Assembly: GCA_001604185.1 (NCBI GenBank) | Contig: LVAV01000111.1 | Location: 24,648 to 88,647, forward strand | Source of the DNA: Clostridiales bacterium Firm_16 | GTDB lineage: Bacteria > Bacillota > Clostridia > Saccharofermentanales > Saccharofermentanaceae | Direction: 5' to 3' | DNA length: 64,000 bases | Shown here: positions 27,405 through 36,642 of the stretch, one piece after another | How positions within the stretch are numbered: position 1 is the stretch's first letter | How the letters are laid out: each line of letters begins with the position of its first letter | Position numbers and translations under genes: made by a program | The notes under the pieces: generated by a model | Database searches by the model: none | Seen by the model: the letters and a program-made list of their open reading frames with translations, nothing else | What the model was told of the DNA's origin: nothing

Positions 27405-27643
27405 TTTGTCGCGATCGTAGGACCAAAACCCCACTTTCTGCAAATCCGTCGTACGTTTTTTGCGGTTTTATACGACAGATACGGTGGTTACTGCAAGTTC
27501 ATCCTATACATTTTAGTATTTAATACGACGGATTAGAGTTCTGAACACGAACTGTCCTACATTTCAAGAAAAACCGTAGGACAAATGGCGCTTAAACTGA
27601 AATTCTGTCGTATGCACCAGCCTGAGCAAGCCATAATACGAAC
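27405..27643. repeat. Series of degenerate hairpins with GTCSTA/TASGAC arms, about 53-bp spacing
   Basis: Four inverted units follow one another: ATCCGTCGTA/TACGACAGAT (27444-27480), ATCCTATA/TACGACGGAT (27501-27533), GTCCTAC/GTAGGAC (27554-27582) and CTGTCGTATG/ATACGAACA (27605-27644). Left arms begin about 51-55 bases apart and loops are about 15-20 bases. A shorter fifth (TTTTGTC ... GTAGGACCAAAA, 27404-27428) precedes them. The loops differ in sequence, so this is not a CRISPR. No gene is seen inside. Confidence 0.6.
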
Positions 27644-27670
27644 AATCAAGCACTCGACAAGCTCAGTTCA

Positions 27671-27713
27671 CTAGAAAAACCTGCCGACAAGCAATGGCTT
27701 GTCAGCAGGTTTT
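27671..27713 (-). terminator. Intrinsic terminator after the HerA-like gene
   Basis: A long stem of 17 bp with one G-U pair (27676-27692 with 27697-27713), loop of four bases, is followed on the minus strand by TTTTTC. It works for the gene ending at 27812 and stops read-through into the hairpin series. Confidence 0.88.
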
Positions 27714-27811
27714 GAATTCATTTCGCTATCCACTGCCCCGGCCTTCCACACCATGCCGAGAGGGCGATATTTAAGCTGTGAAGGGTATCCTCCGTGGATC
27801 CGTTATCCGGA

Positions 27812-29422
27812 TCAGAGAAGCGGTGTATCGTTGTACTGCGTTCTCTCACTCTTGTTCACGTGGATGAACGTATTGTGCAGGAGATTGACACTGGTGAGGA
27901 TCACTTCACCTTGATTAAGCTTTCTGACGTGCTTGATGGCATAATCGTCAAGGTGGCTCGCTACTGCCTGGATCTCATCGTTCAGCATGAGTCTGTGGAT
28001 CAGCAGAGTACCGATCTGACCGAAAAGAACCGGAGATACGTCCTTCGGGTTCTGGGAGGTCAGGTAGAGGAATACACCCTTTCTACGGCCTTCTCTTGCG
28101 ATCAGGGTAAGACCGCCGTGGAATTCCTTATCGGAGTATCTGGACTTGGCATATCTGTGTACCTCATCGATAAAGAATACGAAGGGGCAGATATTATCCT
28201 GAGCCATAACAAAGTTACTAACAAGGTCGATGACCATACCACCGATACCTTCCGCAGCACCGAGGGAAGAAGTATCGATATAAAGGCTAACCTCCGGCAG
28301 ATGTACGAAATCGTCGATAGCATCGAGAAGGTTATACATGCTCGGGTCATTCGAGAAGAATGTCAGGAATCGTGTATTGGTCATCTGATACTGGATCTTC
28401 TGTACGAAGGAAGCATTGGAGTTCGCCTTCAGAGAATCGTAACGATATCTGAAGTTGTAGTTGTTATCTCTGTCCGGCTCACAGACGGATTCCGCCTGGA
28501 TCTGCTCAGGGAGAAGTTCGATATTGAAATCGGTGTCATCCTTGGAAACGGAAGCCAGATTCTCCTGAACTTCGTCGATGTTGGCACCGACCTTGAAATA
28601 ATAAGAATCGTCGCCGATCTTCTTCATGAAGCGAAGGGATGTGATCGCCTCGGAAAGAACGGCACCCTGGCTGCTGCTCTCCGTCTCGAACAGTTTCTCC
28701 CACTGTTCCATTCTGATCTTACTCGGAGAAATGGTGGTATCTACGCCCAGGGTCAGCTTCGTGATCTCATCGCTGGAGAAAGCATCTCTGTACTCACCTG
28801 TCGGGTCAATGATCAAGGCCTTACGCTTGGTGGAGATGAGCTTATCCAGGATCGCCAGCGCCGTGGTGGACTTACCACTGTTGGTAGCACCGATACACAT
28901 CAGGTGGCGGTTAAAAAGTGTGCTAGGTCTCAGCGAAACGCCGGCCTGCTTTCTGTTGAGGAAGTAACCGAACGAAGGGAGGGACTCTTCATCGTCACGG
29001 GAGAACTCCAAGGAGCGCAGGAACAGTTCATAGATCTCATCGGTTGCCAGATAAACCTTATCGGTGATACCCAGGGTCTTAAATCCGGCCAGTTCGAACT
29101 TCTTGGCCTCCGGAGTCATAACTGCGATGGTGTCGATGCAGATATCGTGATCGTAGTCGCCATCAACGGCATTTTCCAAAACGGCTTTCTTCGTGGAAGC
29201 CTTATTCTCGAAAACCTCTCCCAGGAACACGCCTGCTGTGGAGTCAACAACTACATAATAGTTGATGGTGTTCGGAAGAGAGGAAACGTTGTATTTACTT
29301 CTATCAAGCATCAAGGGAGGATTGTCGACCTTCGCAATACAGTTACTTCTGTAAACCTGCGTAACTTTTCCAATGTAATAGTCCTGAAGTTTCTTGCCTT
29401 TGTATAGTGTTTCAAGTGTCAT
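27812..29422 (-). CDS. HerA/DUF87-like ATPase
   Basis: A 536-residue FtsK/HerA superfamily ATPase. Residues 1-95 form a HAS-barrel-like beta domain ('YYIGKVTQVYRSNCIAKVDN'). Walker A is GATNSGKSTT (178-187), and Walker B with the arginine region is 'FVFFIDEVHRYAKS' near 415, followed by 'TSQNPKDVSPVLFGQIGTLLIHRL'. HerA proteins are hexameric DNA translocases that work with NurA or, in defence islands, with Sir2- or nuclease-type partners. None of these is adjacent here. GGGAGG lies six bases before the ATG. It is a single-gene unit with a promoter upstream and a strong terminator. The role could be DNA end processing or defence. Confidence 0.8.
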   Translation of the reverse strand: MTLETLYKGKKLQDYYIGKVTQVYRSNCIAKVDNPPLMLDRSKYNVSSLPNTINYYVVVDSTAGVFLGEVFENKASTKKAVLENAVDGDYDHDICIDTIAVMTPEAKKFELAGFKTLGITDKVYLATDEIYELFLRSLEFSRDDEESLPSFGYFLNRKQAGVSLRPSTLFNRHLMCIGATNSGKSTTALAILDKLISTKRKALIIDPTGEYRDAFSSDEITKLTLGVDTTISPSKIRMEQWEKLFETESSSQGAVLSEAITSLRFMKKIGDDSYYFKVGANIDEVQENLASVSKDDTDFNIELLPEQIQAESVCEPDRDNNYNFRYRYDSLKANSNASFVQKIQYQMTNTRFLTFFSNDPSMYNLLDAIDDFVHLPEVSLYIDTSSLGAAEGIGGMVIDLVSNFVMAQDNICPFVFFIDEVHRYAKSRYSDKEFHGGLTLIAREGRRKGVFLYLTSQNPKDVSPVLFGQIGTLLIHRLMLNDEIQAVASHLDDYAIKHVRKLNQGEVILTSVNLLHNTFIHVNKSERTQYNDTPLL

Positions 29423-29476
29423 TTAGAGCCTCCCAAGGTGTATTAAGTACGTCGGGTCCGAGACAGACCCGTATAC

Positions 29477-29505
29477 ATTATACTATAGTATGTCAGATTA
29501 TGAAA
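29477..29505 (-). promoter_or_regulatory. Candidate promoter of the HerA-like gene
   Basis: On the minus strand, a weak -35 TTTCAT (29500-29505), 17 bases and a perfect TATAAT (29477-29482) lie about 55 bases before the ATG. A small GGGTC/GACCC hairpin follows in the leader (about 29455-29471). Confidence 0.5.
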
Positions 29506-29542
29506 TTGGTCAGTATATAAAAAAGTTTATCTCTCTTCCCCG

Positions 29543-30055
29543 TCAGAGTCCGATCCGGGCGTAGATTCCCTGAATAAACGGGGTTTTGTGCTCGATATAG
29601 CTGTCGATATCGTACGGGAAAAGCTCTGCCCCTTCTTCTTTCACCCGGCTGTATTCGCGGACCGCCTCAGGATGTTCCCGCAGATAGTCCCGGAAAGAAA
29701 CGTGTCTTTTCAGCTCCGAGGAGTCCTGGGCGCAGACGTACAGGTGATGCTTCCGCAGATGCTCCTTGCCCTCGTACTTGAAGGCCTCTCTTCCCGGGAT
29801 CCCCTGGTCACCCTCATGCTCATAACCGATCGCGGCAAGAGCTTTTACCGCCGCTTCCAGCTTCGAGCGGTCTTCGATCACCACGTCGATGTCGATGATC
29901 GGCTTCGCCGAAAGTCCCTCTACAGAAGTGCTTCCCACATGCTCGATCCGCAGAACCAGGTCCCCCATGGCCGCCCGGATCTCGTCCCGGATCGCAATAA
30001 AGTCCTGCTTCCACTGCCCGTTATAGGGCTCCACAACTACATGTTTTGCTCCCAT
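29543..30055 (-). CDS. GrpB family protein (UPF0157), nucleotidyltransferase fold
   Basis: A 170-residue GrpB/UPF0157 protein. It has the typical opening 'HVVVEPYNGQWKQDF', the nucleotidyltransferase-like core 'RIEHVGSTSVEGLSAKPIIDIDVVI' (G-S-T-[AS]-V and paired Asp) and a C-terminal 'YDIDSYIEHKTPFI' helix. Some family members are fused to dephospho-CoA kinase, but the reaction is not established. GGAGG lies six bases before the ATG. It is a single gene on the minus strand opposite the transglutaminase-like lipoprotein. Confidence 0.88.
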   Translation of the reverse strand: MGAKHVVVEPYNGQWKQDFIAIRDEIRAAMGDLVLRIEHVGSTSVEGLSAKPIIDIDVVIEDRSKLEAAVKALAAIGYEHEGDQGIPGREAFKYEGKEHLRKHHLYVCAQDSSELKRHVSFRDYLREHPEAVREYSRVKEEGAELFPYDIDSYIEHKTPFIQGIYARIGL

Positions 30056-30257
30056 CGTGTCTCCTCCCGGCTTGTGCCCCTATGCCCCGCAGTTGTTGTC
30101 GCGGGGCGCTCGTTTCTGATACTACATAATTATCCCGACCTATTATAGCAGAGTGTGACGAAAACGTAATGCAAAACAGGTTATACCAGTCTTATAATCT
30201 ACCTGCGATCTCCCCGGGGAACGCATCTCACCCACAGAAAGAAGGCAAACAAAGATC

Positions 30258-31352
30258 ATGAAGAAAGCATTGTGCATCATCCTGGCAGGAATCCTGCTGT
30301 CCACCGGCTGCAATCTGGTCAAAACAGAAGAATCGAAGAGCACCACCCCGGTCACCAACCGGGCTGAAACCACGGTCTCATCCGAAACCACCACAGAGAC
30401 CACCACGGAAGCGACGACCACCGAGTCCACTACGGAGGCAACGACCACTGCGGCACCGGAGCCCTTCGAGTTCAATCCTCATATTCACTCGGACATGCTC
30501 TCGAAAGAATGTGTTAAAGACGAGTGGTGGGATTCCTTCTACAATATGTGTGATGCCATCCGTGCCGGTGAAGATTCCTTCCTGTGCTGCGACAAGGATG
30601 CCTACGATTTCTGCACCGATATTGTCATGATAGGCGCCCTCATGCCGGCAGCCTGTACTCTCGTCGAAGGCGCGGGCTACGAAAACGGTGTGGCCAAACT
30701 CACCTATAAGATGGACAAAGACAAGTTTCTGGCCAGAGAGAAAGCCTTCGAAGAAGAAGTCGTCAGAATGCTCAACGAAGCAATCCGTTCCGACTATTCC
30801 GAGATCGAGAAGATCACGGGGCTTTATACCTATATCGGGAAACACTTCACCTATGATTTCAGTTCCATAGAGAACAGCACCATTGACGATTTCGGCGACT
30901 ATGCCTGCCTGATGACCAAGACAGGTATCTGTACCGAGATCGCAGGAGCCTATGCCTATCTCCTTCTGCAGGTCGGTGTAGATGCTTTGGAAATCGGAGA
31001 AAACGACGAGCACCAGTCACATGCCTGGACATACGTCATCTGCAACGGTAAGGGGTATCACGCAGACGCTACATGGGCGCTCGGTAATGGAGACCCCTCC
31101 CAAAAACCGATTATGAACTATTTCATGATGACCGATGACGACCGGGCCAAGGATGATTTCATCATGTCCGAAGTCGAACTGTCTCTGGTATCCTGGCGGA
31201 AACCGGACTACGACAGAACCGCTTACAAGGCCACCGATCCACAATTCTCGGCTCTCCACGATTATGGCTTCTTCGTTGAGATGGATACCGAGAATAACAT
31301 AATCCGCTATGAACATAATGGAGAAATGTGCGAATTAAGCTACGAGGACTAA
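30258..31352 (+). CDS. Transglutaminase-like lipoprotein
   Basis: A 364-residue lipoprotein: 'ILAGILLSTGC' gives lipobox Cys18, then a Thr/Glu/Ala repeat linker to about 70. The core has the transglutaminase/papain-like triad: Cys in 'TKTGICTEIAGAYAYLL', His in 'HQSHAWTYV' and Asp in 'YHADATWA'. Such surface proteins are thought to be peptidases or cross-linking enzymes acting at the wall. The start ATG begins a perfect signal peptide, though the ribosome binding site (AAGAAGG) is somewhat distant. There is no partner gene nearby. Confidence 0.85.
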   Translation: MKKALCIILAGILLSTGCNLVKTEESKSTTPVTNRAETTVSSETTTETTTEATTTESTTEATTTAAPEPFEFNPHIHSDMLSKECVKDEWWDSFYNMCDAIRAGEDSFLCCDKDAYDFCTDIVMIGALMPAACTLVEGAGYENGVAKLTYKMDKDKFLAREKAFEEEVVRMLNEAIRSDYSEIEKITGLYTYIGKHFTYDFSSIENSTIDDFGDYACLMTKTGICTEIAGAYAYLLLQVGVDALEIGENDEHQSHAWTYVICNGKGYHADATWALGNGDPSQKPIMNYFMMTDDDRAKDDFIMSEVELSLVSWRKPDYDRTAYKATDPQFSALHDYGFFVEMDTENNIIRYEHNGEMCELSYED

Positions 31353-31568
31353 ACGCGGCGTCGAACCACATGCCCTTCAAAGCACCACACCAATACAAGT
31401 CTTTTTGACGCGGAATCCGCTGACTTAGACTGCCGTATTACTTCTATCTCCCCGCAAAGACCTGAAATCTCTACATTTTCACTTGATACGCCATCTCAGA
31501 TGGCTATAATGAGGAAGGATCCGGATGGGCACGGATCTGAAAAGGAAGAGAGTAAAGGAGAAGGAGAA

Positions 31569-32975
31569 ATGAAGAAGATTATTGCAGGTTTACTATGCTT
31601 TTCCATGATCGGTGCTTTCAGCGCATGTTCAAAGAAGGATACCGATGACACTAAGAAGGAGACCGCCAAGACGACGACGTCTGCCAAGGTCGACGGTGAT
31701 TCCAAGGCTGAATCCAAGGATACAGAAAAGGCAGAGGATTCCAAAACCTCCGAATCTGCGGACGCTTCTGCACAGGAGCCGGCCACAACGATCTGGGAAC
31801 TGAAGGATATTGACGTCCTGGGCACCTTCCCGGAGCATAAATACGAGGAGATCACCGGAGACGATAACAATACCATCAAGGTCGCCAGCGCCGCGATCTG
31901 CAATCCGAAGGATGAGGTCATCGCTTCTCTAAAGTCTAACGAATGGCTCAGCAGCCTCGGAGTAAAGGCTGACATCAAGGGCGAATTCGGTCATTCCAGC
32001 GAAAGCCAGCTGGGCAAATGCAGCTGGTATTACACATACGATGACGGTTTTGCCATCTTCCCGGCCGACAAGGCTGCCAAGGACATGTATGGCGCTGATA
32101 TCTTCTCTGTCGAATACCACTACAATACACGTGAAAATATCGGCGAGGCTTCTGTCGCAGTCGAGTTCAACAAGATCGACATGACTGACAAGGCGGTCCA
32201 GGAGAAGGTCTTCGCCATCGTCAAGGAGATCTACGGCGAGAGCTTCGGCGAAACATTGCTTTTTGCCAAGGAGACGGACGCGGAAAAATACGCGAAGAAT
32301 CCGGACTGTCTGTACGTACACGAAACCATTGATCAGGTCAACATCAACGTATCCAGAAACCTCAAGGCCGATTCCATGCGCATCCATGTCAGCTGTAATG
32401 CAGAGGGTGCCAAGAAGAACGGCGGCGGTATCGCGGGAGGACATACTCCTTCTTTCGATAGCTTCAAAGGTCTCCCGAACACGGTCTTTGCCGGAACCAT
32501 CGGAAGCCAGCAGCTCAACGATACTTCTCTTGCTGATGAATTCCGTGCCGTAACTAACTTCAACACAGACAAATCCTACATGATCGAGTACAAGCTTCTG
32601 TCCTACAAGGCAGAAAACGGCAAGGAGTATGACACCATTTATATCAAGTACGAAAAGACCATCGACAGTGCTCTGTGGTTCGAATATGACGTAGCTTTTG
32701 ATGGTGACATTGTGGATAAGCTGCACATCAAGCATGCACTTTGCCAGTGCGTCGACCACGGCAAGAGCAACGAAGAGAACCTGAAGTTCCTCAATGCCGG
32801 TCTGAGCAAGCTTTTCGGTCAGGATGTCAACATCCAGATGTCGGAGCTTCACGAGAATACCAACGGAACCTTCAATATCAAGACGCCTCTTGGCAGCGAC
32901 AAGGAAACTGCCTATTCCGTCCAGGTTACCGTAAACGGCCAGTGCTGGTGGAGTATCACTTCTCATCTGTACTGA
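31569..32975 (+). CDS. Uncharacterised lipoprotein with charged linker
   Basis: A 468-residue lipoprotein starting at ATG 31569, right after AAAGGAGAAGGAG; an ORF start at 31500 lacks any such site. The signal peptide ends in GAFSAC (Cys about 20). Residues about 22-80 are a low-complexity Lys/Thr/Asp/Ser linker. The folded part is about 80-468 and shows no motif I recognise, with two similar halves of a mixed alpha/beta type ('KHALCQCVDHGKSNEENLKFLNAGL'). It may be a substrate- or polymer-binding protein. It has its own terminator. Confidence 0.65.
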   Translation: MKKIIAGLLCFSMIGAFSACSKKDTDDTKKETAKTTTSAKVDGDSKAESKDTEKAEDSKTSESADASAQEPATTIWELKDIDVLGTFPEHKYEEITGDDNNTIKVASAAICNPKDEVIASLKSNEWLSSLGVKADIKGEFGHSSESQLGKCSWYYTYDDGFAIFPADKAAKDMYGADIFSVEYHYNTRENIGEASVAVEFNKIDMTDKAVQEKVFAIVKEIYGESFGETLLFAKETDAEKYAKNPDCLYVHETIDQVNINVSRNLKADSMRIHVSCNAEGAKKNGGGIAGGHTPSFDSFKGLPNTVFAGTIGSQQLNDTSLADEFRAVTNFNTDKSYMIEYKLLSYKAENGKEYDTIYIKYEKTIDSALWFEYDVAFDGDIVDKLHIKHALCQCVDHGKSNEENLKFLNAGLSKLFGQDVNIQMSELHENTNGTFNIKTPLGSDKETAYSVQVTVNGQCWWSITSHLY

Positions 32976-33032
32976 TTATAGCGCCACTGCCGCGGGATCT
33001 GACTTCGGCCGAGCGAACATAACGAATAACTT

Positions 33033-33065
33033 AAAGAGCAGGCGATCCACGTCACCTGCTCTTTT
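33033..33065 (+). terminator. Intrinsic terminator after the 31569-32975 lipoprotein gene
   Basis: A perfect 10-bp stem AAAGAGCAGG/CCTGCTCTTT (33033-33042 with 33055-33064) is followed by a short T tract, 57 bases past the stop. Confidence 0.85.
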
Positions 33066-33135
33066 CATTTGCGAATTCCGGCATATGGTGTTTATAATAT
33101 AGCAACTATCATTTCGTTTCACGGAGGCAGAGTGA

Positions 33136-33735
33136 ATGATCAAGAATGTAGTACTGGATATGGGAAATGTGCTTTTGGACTACAACCCGGATGCCGTTAT
33201 AGATAAGTTTTGTTCTTCGGAAGAAGAGAAAGAGATCATCCTCAAAGAGTTGTTCAACGGGCCGGAGTGGCTCATGGGCGACAAGGGTGAGATCAAGGAC
33301 AAGGACAGATTCGATCTGGTAAAGGTCAGAGTTCCCGAGGAATACCACGAGGCATTACGCAAGTGCTGCGACAACTGGGATTTCTGCATGGTCCCGCTAG
33401 AGGGTGCCAGAGAATTCTGCAAGCGGGTCAAGGAGAACGGCTTCGGAATCTATATCCTGTCGAACGCCAGTGATCTTTTCTATACCTACTTTCCCAAGTT
33501 CTTACCACTGGATTTCTTCACGGGTGTATTCGTCTCTTCTGATTACCTCATGCTGAAGCCGGACGTAGAGATCTATAAAACATTCCTTCAAAAGTATAAC
33601 CTTAAGGGAGAGGAATGCATGTTCTTTGACGACCGCGCAGACAACGTGGAAGGCGCCCGCCAGGCCGGCATGAACACATTCCAGTTCAAAGGAGATTACG
33701 AAGAAGCGTTTGATCAGCTGACAGCAGGAAACTAA
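33136..33735 (+). CDS. HAD superfamily hydrolase, YihX-like
   Basis: A 199-residue HAD IA hydrolase. Motif I is LDMGNVLLDYNP with Asp8 as nucleophile. The second Asp is a Gly, as in the YihX group of sugar phosphatases. Other motifs are 'IYILSNASDLF' (II), 'KPDVEIYKTF' (III) and 'MFFDDRADNVEGARQAGM' (IV). GGAGG lies eight bases before the ATG. It is followed 35 bases later by the aldo/keto reductase gene, and the two probably share a transcript. Phosphatase activity on sugar phosphates is the family's best guess. Confidence 0.85.
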   Translation: MIKNVVLDMGNVLLDYNPDAVIDKFCSSEEEKEIILKELFNGPEWLMGDKGEIKDKDRFDLVKVRVPEEYHEALRKCCDNWDFCMVPLEGAREFCKRVKENGFGIYILSNASDLFYTYFPKFLPLDFFTGVFVSSDYLMLKPDVEIYKTFLQKYNLKGEECMFFDDRADNVEGARQAGMNTFQFKGDYEEAFDQLTAGN

Positions 33736-33770
33736 CACCCACACTTTTCGGGGGGAAAGGAAGGTGCCCG

Positions 33771-34955
33771 ATGAATACACGTAATGGTTTTCCAATTCTG
33801 GGGTTCGGATGTATGCGCTTTGCCACCAAAGGCAGAGGCATCGACTTTGAAAAAGCAGAGGAACAGATCCTTCGGGCCATCGATCTGGGGATCACCTATC
33901 TGGATACTGCCTACATCTATCCGGGCAGTGAAGATACAGTGGGCAAGATCCTGGAGAAGCATAATCTTCGAGAGAAGATCACCCTGACTACGAAACTTCC
34001 CCAGTACCTCGTTAAGAAACGCGAGGATCTGGACAAATATCTGGACGAAGAACTGAAGCGTCTTCGCACTACGTACCTCGACTACTATCTCTTCCACCAC
34101 ATGACAGATATCGCACAATGGGAGAAACTCCTGGCGCTGGGAGTTCTTGAGTGGATCGAAGAAAAGAAAGCTCAGGGCAAGATCCGTCACGTTGGCTTCT
34201 CTTTCCACGGCAACACAGAAATGTACCTCAAGATTCTCTCCGCGTATTCCTGGGAGCTGAGTCTGGTGCAGTATAACTACATGGATGAGAATTCTCAGGC
34301 AGGCAAAGACGGTATCACCGCCGCTTATGAGAAAGGTATCCCCGTATTCATTATGGAACCTTTGCGCGGCGGGAAACTGGTTGATCTTCTCCCCGAGAAA
34401 GCGAAGAAAGAAATTGCTGCCGACCCACATGGATGGACACCAGCAGAATGGGCCTTCCGCTGGCTCTGGAACCAGAAGGAAGTCACCTGTGTTCTGTCCG
34501 GCATGAACTCTCTTTCCATGATCGAAGAGAATGCCCGTATCGCCTCGTCCGTTGAGGCCGGTGTATGGGGCGAGGAAGAAATGTCCATGATCCAAAAGAT
34601 CCGTGGCTACATCAACGAGAATACCAAAGTCGGATGTACCGGATGCAAATACTGTCTTCCCTGCCCGCGTGGTGTGGATATCCCGGGAATCTTCTCCTGC
34701 TATAACCATATGTATTCCGAGAAGAAATCCTCCGGAAGAAAAGAATACTATCAGACCATCGCCCTCCGTCTGGAGCCGGCAGATGCTTCACGATGCGTTG
34801 GATGCGGAAAGTGCGAGACACACTGTCCTCAGAACATTCCGATCCGCGAGAAACTGAAAGAAGCCAATTCCGCTCTACTGCCACTTCACTACAAGATCGC
34901 AGCCAAAATCTCTCGCCGATTCATGGTCGGAAAGAAAAAGAAGAAGTCTTCTTAA
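33771..34955 (+). CDS. Aldo/keto reductase with two 4Fe-4S clusters
   Basis: A 394-residue enzyme. Residues 1-275 are an aldo/keto reductase barrel ('LGFGCMRF', 'YLDTAYIYPGSED' with the catalytic Tyr, 'YLFHHM' with His). The C-terminus holds two ferredoxin-type clusters: 'CTGCKYCLPCPRGVDIP' and 'CVGCGKCETHCPQNIPI'. This two-part layout is common in anaerobes and transfers electrons between ferredoxin and NAD(P)H-linked carbonyl substrates. AGGAAGG precedes the ATG. It probably shares a transcript with the HAD hydrolase gene. Confidence 0.88.
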   Translation: MNTRNGFPILGFGCMRFATKGRGIDFEKAEEQILRAIDLGITYLDTAYIYPGSEDTVGKILEKHNLREKITLTTKLPQYLVKKREDLDKYLDEELKRLRTTYLDYYLFHHMTDIAQWEKLLALGVLEWIEEKKAQGKIRHVGFSFHGNTEMYLKILSAYSWELSLVQYNYMDENSQAGKDGITAAYEKGIPVFIMEPLRGGKLVDLLPEKAKKEIAADPHGWTPAEWAFRWLWNQKEVTCVLSGMNSLSMIEENARIASSVEAGVWGEEEMSMIQKIRGYINENTKVGCTGCKYCLPCPRGVDIPGIFSCYNHMYSEKKSSGRKEYYQTIALRLEPADASRCVGCGKCETHCPQNIPIREKLKEANSALLPLHYKIAAKISRRFMVGKKKKKSS

Positions 34956-34961
34956 GTCACT

Positions 34962-34994
34962 AAAATGGCCACCCGCAGGGGAGGCAGGTGGCCA
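34962..34994 (-). terminator. Hairpin between the convergent reductase and VWA genes
   Basis: A perfect 8-bp stem TGGCCACC/GGTGGCCA (34966-34973 with 34987-34994) is followed on the minus strand by TTTTAG. It serves the VWA lipoprotein gene and may also slow the convergent plus-strand transcript. Confidence 0.65.
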
Positions 34995-35037
34995 CATGGC
35001 TAAGGAGTATACGAATCACCTAGGAGTAAGGTGTGGA

Positions 35038-36642
35038 TCAGTCGTCAGCGCCAAGCTTAGCAAGGAGTTCACAGAATTCATTTCTATAACGGTTGTTATT
35101 GCTGCCGGACTTGGCAAGCTGCATAGCAGAATCGAGTGTCGCTTCACCCTTGTATTCACTTTTACGGAGTACCATGGAAGCTTCGATCACGCCACATACG
35201 AAATTGAAATCTTCGCGATTGCTGATACCGTTATTCTTAAGCGGATATTCGAGCTTGGAGCTCTTGTCCTCGGTCGGAGCCTTATAGCGGACAGATACTG
35301 TGCAGAGCTCACCGGAACCGGCCTTATCAGAAAGCTTTGTATCCTGATACTTCAGCCCGTCTCCGTCCTTCGAATCGGCACCGGTCAGTACCAGTTCGTA
35401 GCAGACAGTGATCTGTGCGCCGGCACCGATCTCACCGCCATCTTTGGTATCGTCGTCGAAATCATCGGCAGACATCTGTCTGTTCTCATAACCGATCTGT
35501 CTGTAGGAAACAACCTCTGCAGGATTGAATTCAACCTGGTACTTCACGTCTTTGGCTACAGTAACAGTGGTCTGCATCAACTTCTCACAGAGAACACGCT
35601 CAGCTTCTGCTTCGGAATCGATATAGAAATAGTTTCCGTTTCCGGCATCCGCGATGGATTCCATATTGGCATCACTATAGTTTCCGGAACCATAACCCAG
35701 AACCGTCAGGAAAACTCCGGACTCTTTCTGCTCTTTGATCAGGTCCACCAGTCCGCTCTGGCTGGTGATACCAAGATTCATATCGCCGTCAGATGCGATG
35801 ATCACGCGGTTGTTACCGTTCTTGACGAAATTCTTCTTCGCACATTCATAAGCAGATACGATTCCGCCGGAACCGTTCGTACAACCGGCTGCACTGATCT
35901 TATTGAGTGCATAGCAGATCTCGTCATAATCATTGGAGCCTTCCAGCAATGTCTCGTAGCTTCCGGAATAGGTCACGATGGATACCCGGTCCTTCGGGCC
36001 AAGCATACCGGCCAGAAGCTTGAAGCTCTTCTTTACCAGAGGAAGTTTGTCATCCGAAGCCATGGATCCGGATGAATCGATCAGGAATACGAAATTGTTA
36101 CCTTCGTTCGGAACATTCATCTCACTATTGGCCTGCATCGTCAACATAAGGAGGTTGTGCTCTTTATTCCACGGACATTCACCTACAGAATACTGAACAC
36201 TGAATATATCCTCTGAGTTATCCATGCTGTAATCGAAATAATTCAGAATCTCTTCTGTGCGGATCGCCGAAGATACATTATCCAGACTCCATCCGTCCTG
36301 GATCAGTCTGCGGAGGTTGCAGTAAGAACCGGTGTCTACATCTGCTGCGAAGGTAGAAAGCGGACTTTTCGCTACACTTACGAATCCGTTTTCCTTGATC
36401 GTGTTGTACTCTTCTGTGTTGAATTCTTCTTCGTATTGAGAATTCCATTCAACGGAACATGTCGTTTCTTCACAATACTCTGCATCTACATATTCTGCTG
36501 CCGTCGTCGTTGCATAAGATCTGTCGACTGAAGCATTATGTACACGATTAGTGGTCGTTGAGTACGAATTGTCTTTTGCTGCACATGCGGTTGCACTTAA
36601 AGTGAATATACCCGCCATTATAGTTGCAAGTGCCTTTTTCAT
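35038..36642 (-). CDS. VWA-domain lipoprotein (YfbK-like)
   Basis: A 534-residue lipoprotein starting at the ATG 36642, just downstream of AGGAAGG; a GAAAGG-less start at 36675 is unlikely. The signal peptide ends in LSATAC (Cys about 20), followed by a Ser/Thr/Glu-rich linker. The core is a von Willebrand factor A domain with MIDAS motif DSSGS, 'YSGSYETLLEGSNDYDEI' and 'ASDGDMNLGI', flanked by YfbK-type regions ('NTIKENGFVSVAKSPLSTFAADVDTGSY' and the conserved C-terminal stretch). It is probably a metal-dependent adhesion or scaffold protein on the cell surface. Confidence 0.85.
   Translation of the reverse strand: MKKALATIMAGIFTLSATACAAKDNSYSTTTNRVHNASVDRSYATTTAAEYVDAEYCEETTCSVEWNSQYEEEFNTEEYNTIKENGFVSVAKSPLSTFAADVDTGSYCNLRRLIQDGWSLDNVSSAIRTEEILNYFDYSMDNSEDIFSVQYSVGECPWNKEHNLLMLTMQANSEMNVPNEGNNFVFLIDSSGSMASDDKLPLVKKSFKLLAGMLGPKDRVSIVTYSGSYETLLEGSNDYDEICYALNKISAAGCTNGSGGIVSAYECAKKNFVKNGNNRVIIASDGDMNLGITSQSGLVDLIKEQKESGVFLTVLGYGSGNYSDANMESIADAGNGNYFYIDSEAEAERVLCEKLMQTTVTVAKDVKYQVEFNPAEVVSYRQIGYENRQMSADDFDDDTKDGGEIGAGAQITVCYELVLTGADSKDGDGLKYQDTKLSDKAGSGELCTVSVRYKAPTEDKSSKLEYPLKNNGISNREDFNFVCGVIEASMVLRKSEYKGEATLDSAMQLAKSGSNNNRYRNEFCELLAKLGADD

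Noticed and set aside
27404..27644. CRISPR array at the hairpin series
   Set aside because: Repeats are palindromic and degenerate, there is no conserved direct repeat with unique spacers of equal length, and no cas genes are nearby.
27794..29407. A 537-codon open frame on the plus strand covering the HerA-like gene
   Set aside because: It is the exact antisense of a clear ATPase with Walker motifs and a ribosome binding site. The plus-strand reading has no motif or SD and arises from codon bias.
31929..32966. A 345-codon minus-strand open frame opposite the 31569-32975 lipoprotein
   Set aside because: Mirror of a lipoprotein with a clear signal peptide and ribosome binding site.
34996..36075. 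A 359-codon plus-strand open frame opposite the VWA lipoprotein
   Set aside because: Antisense to the MIDAS-containing gene; no SD.
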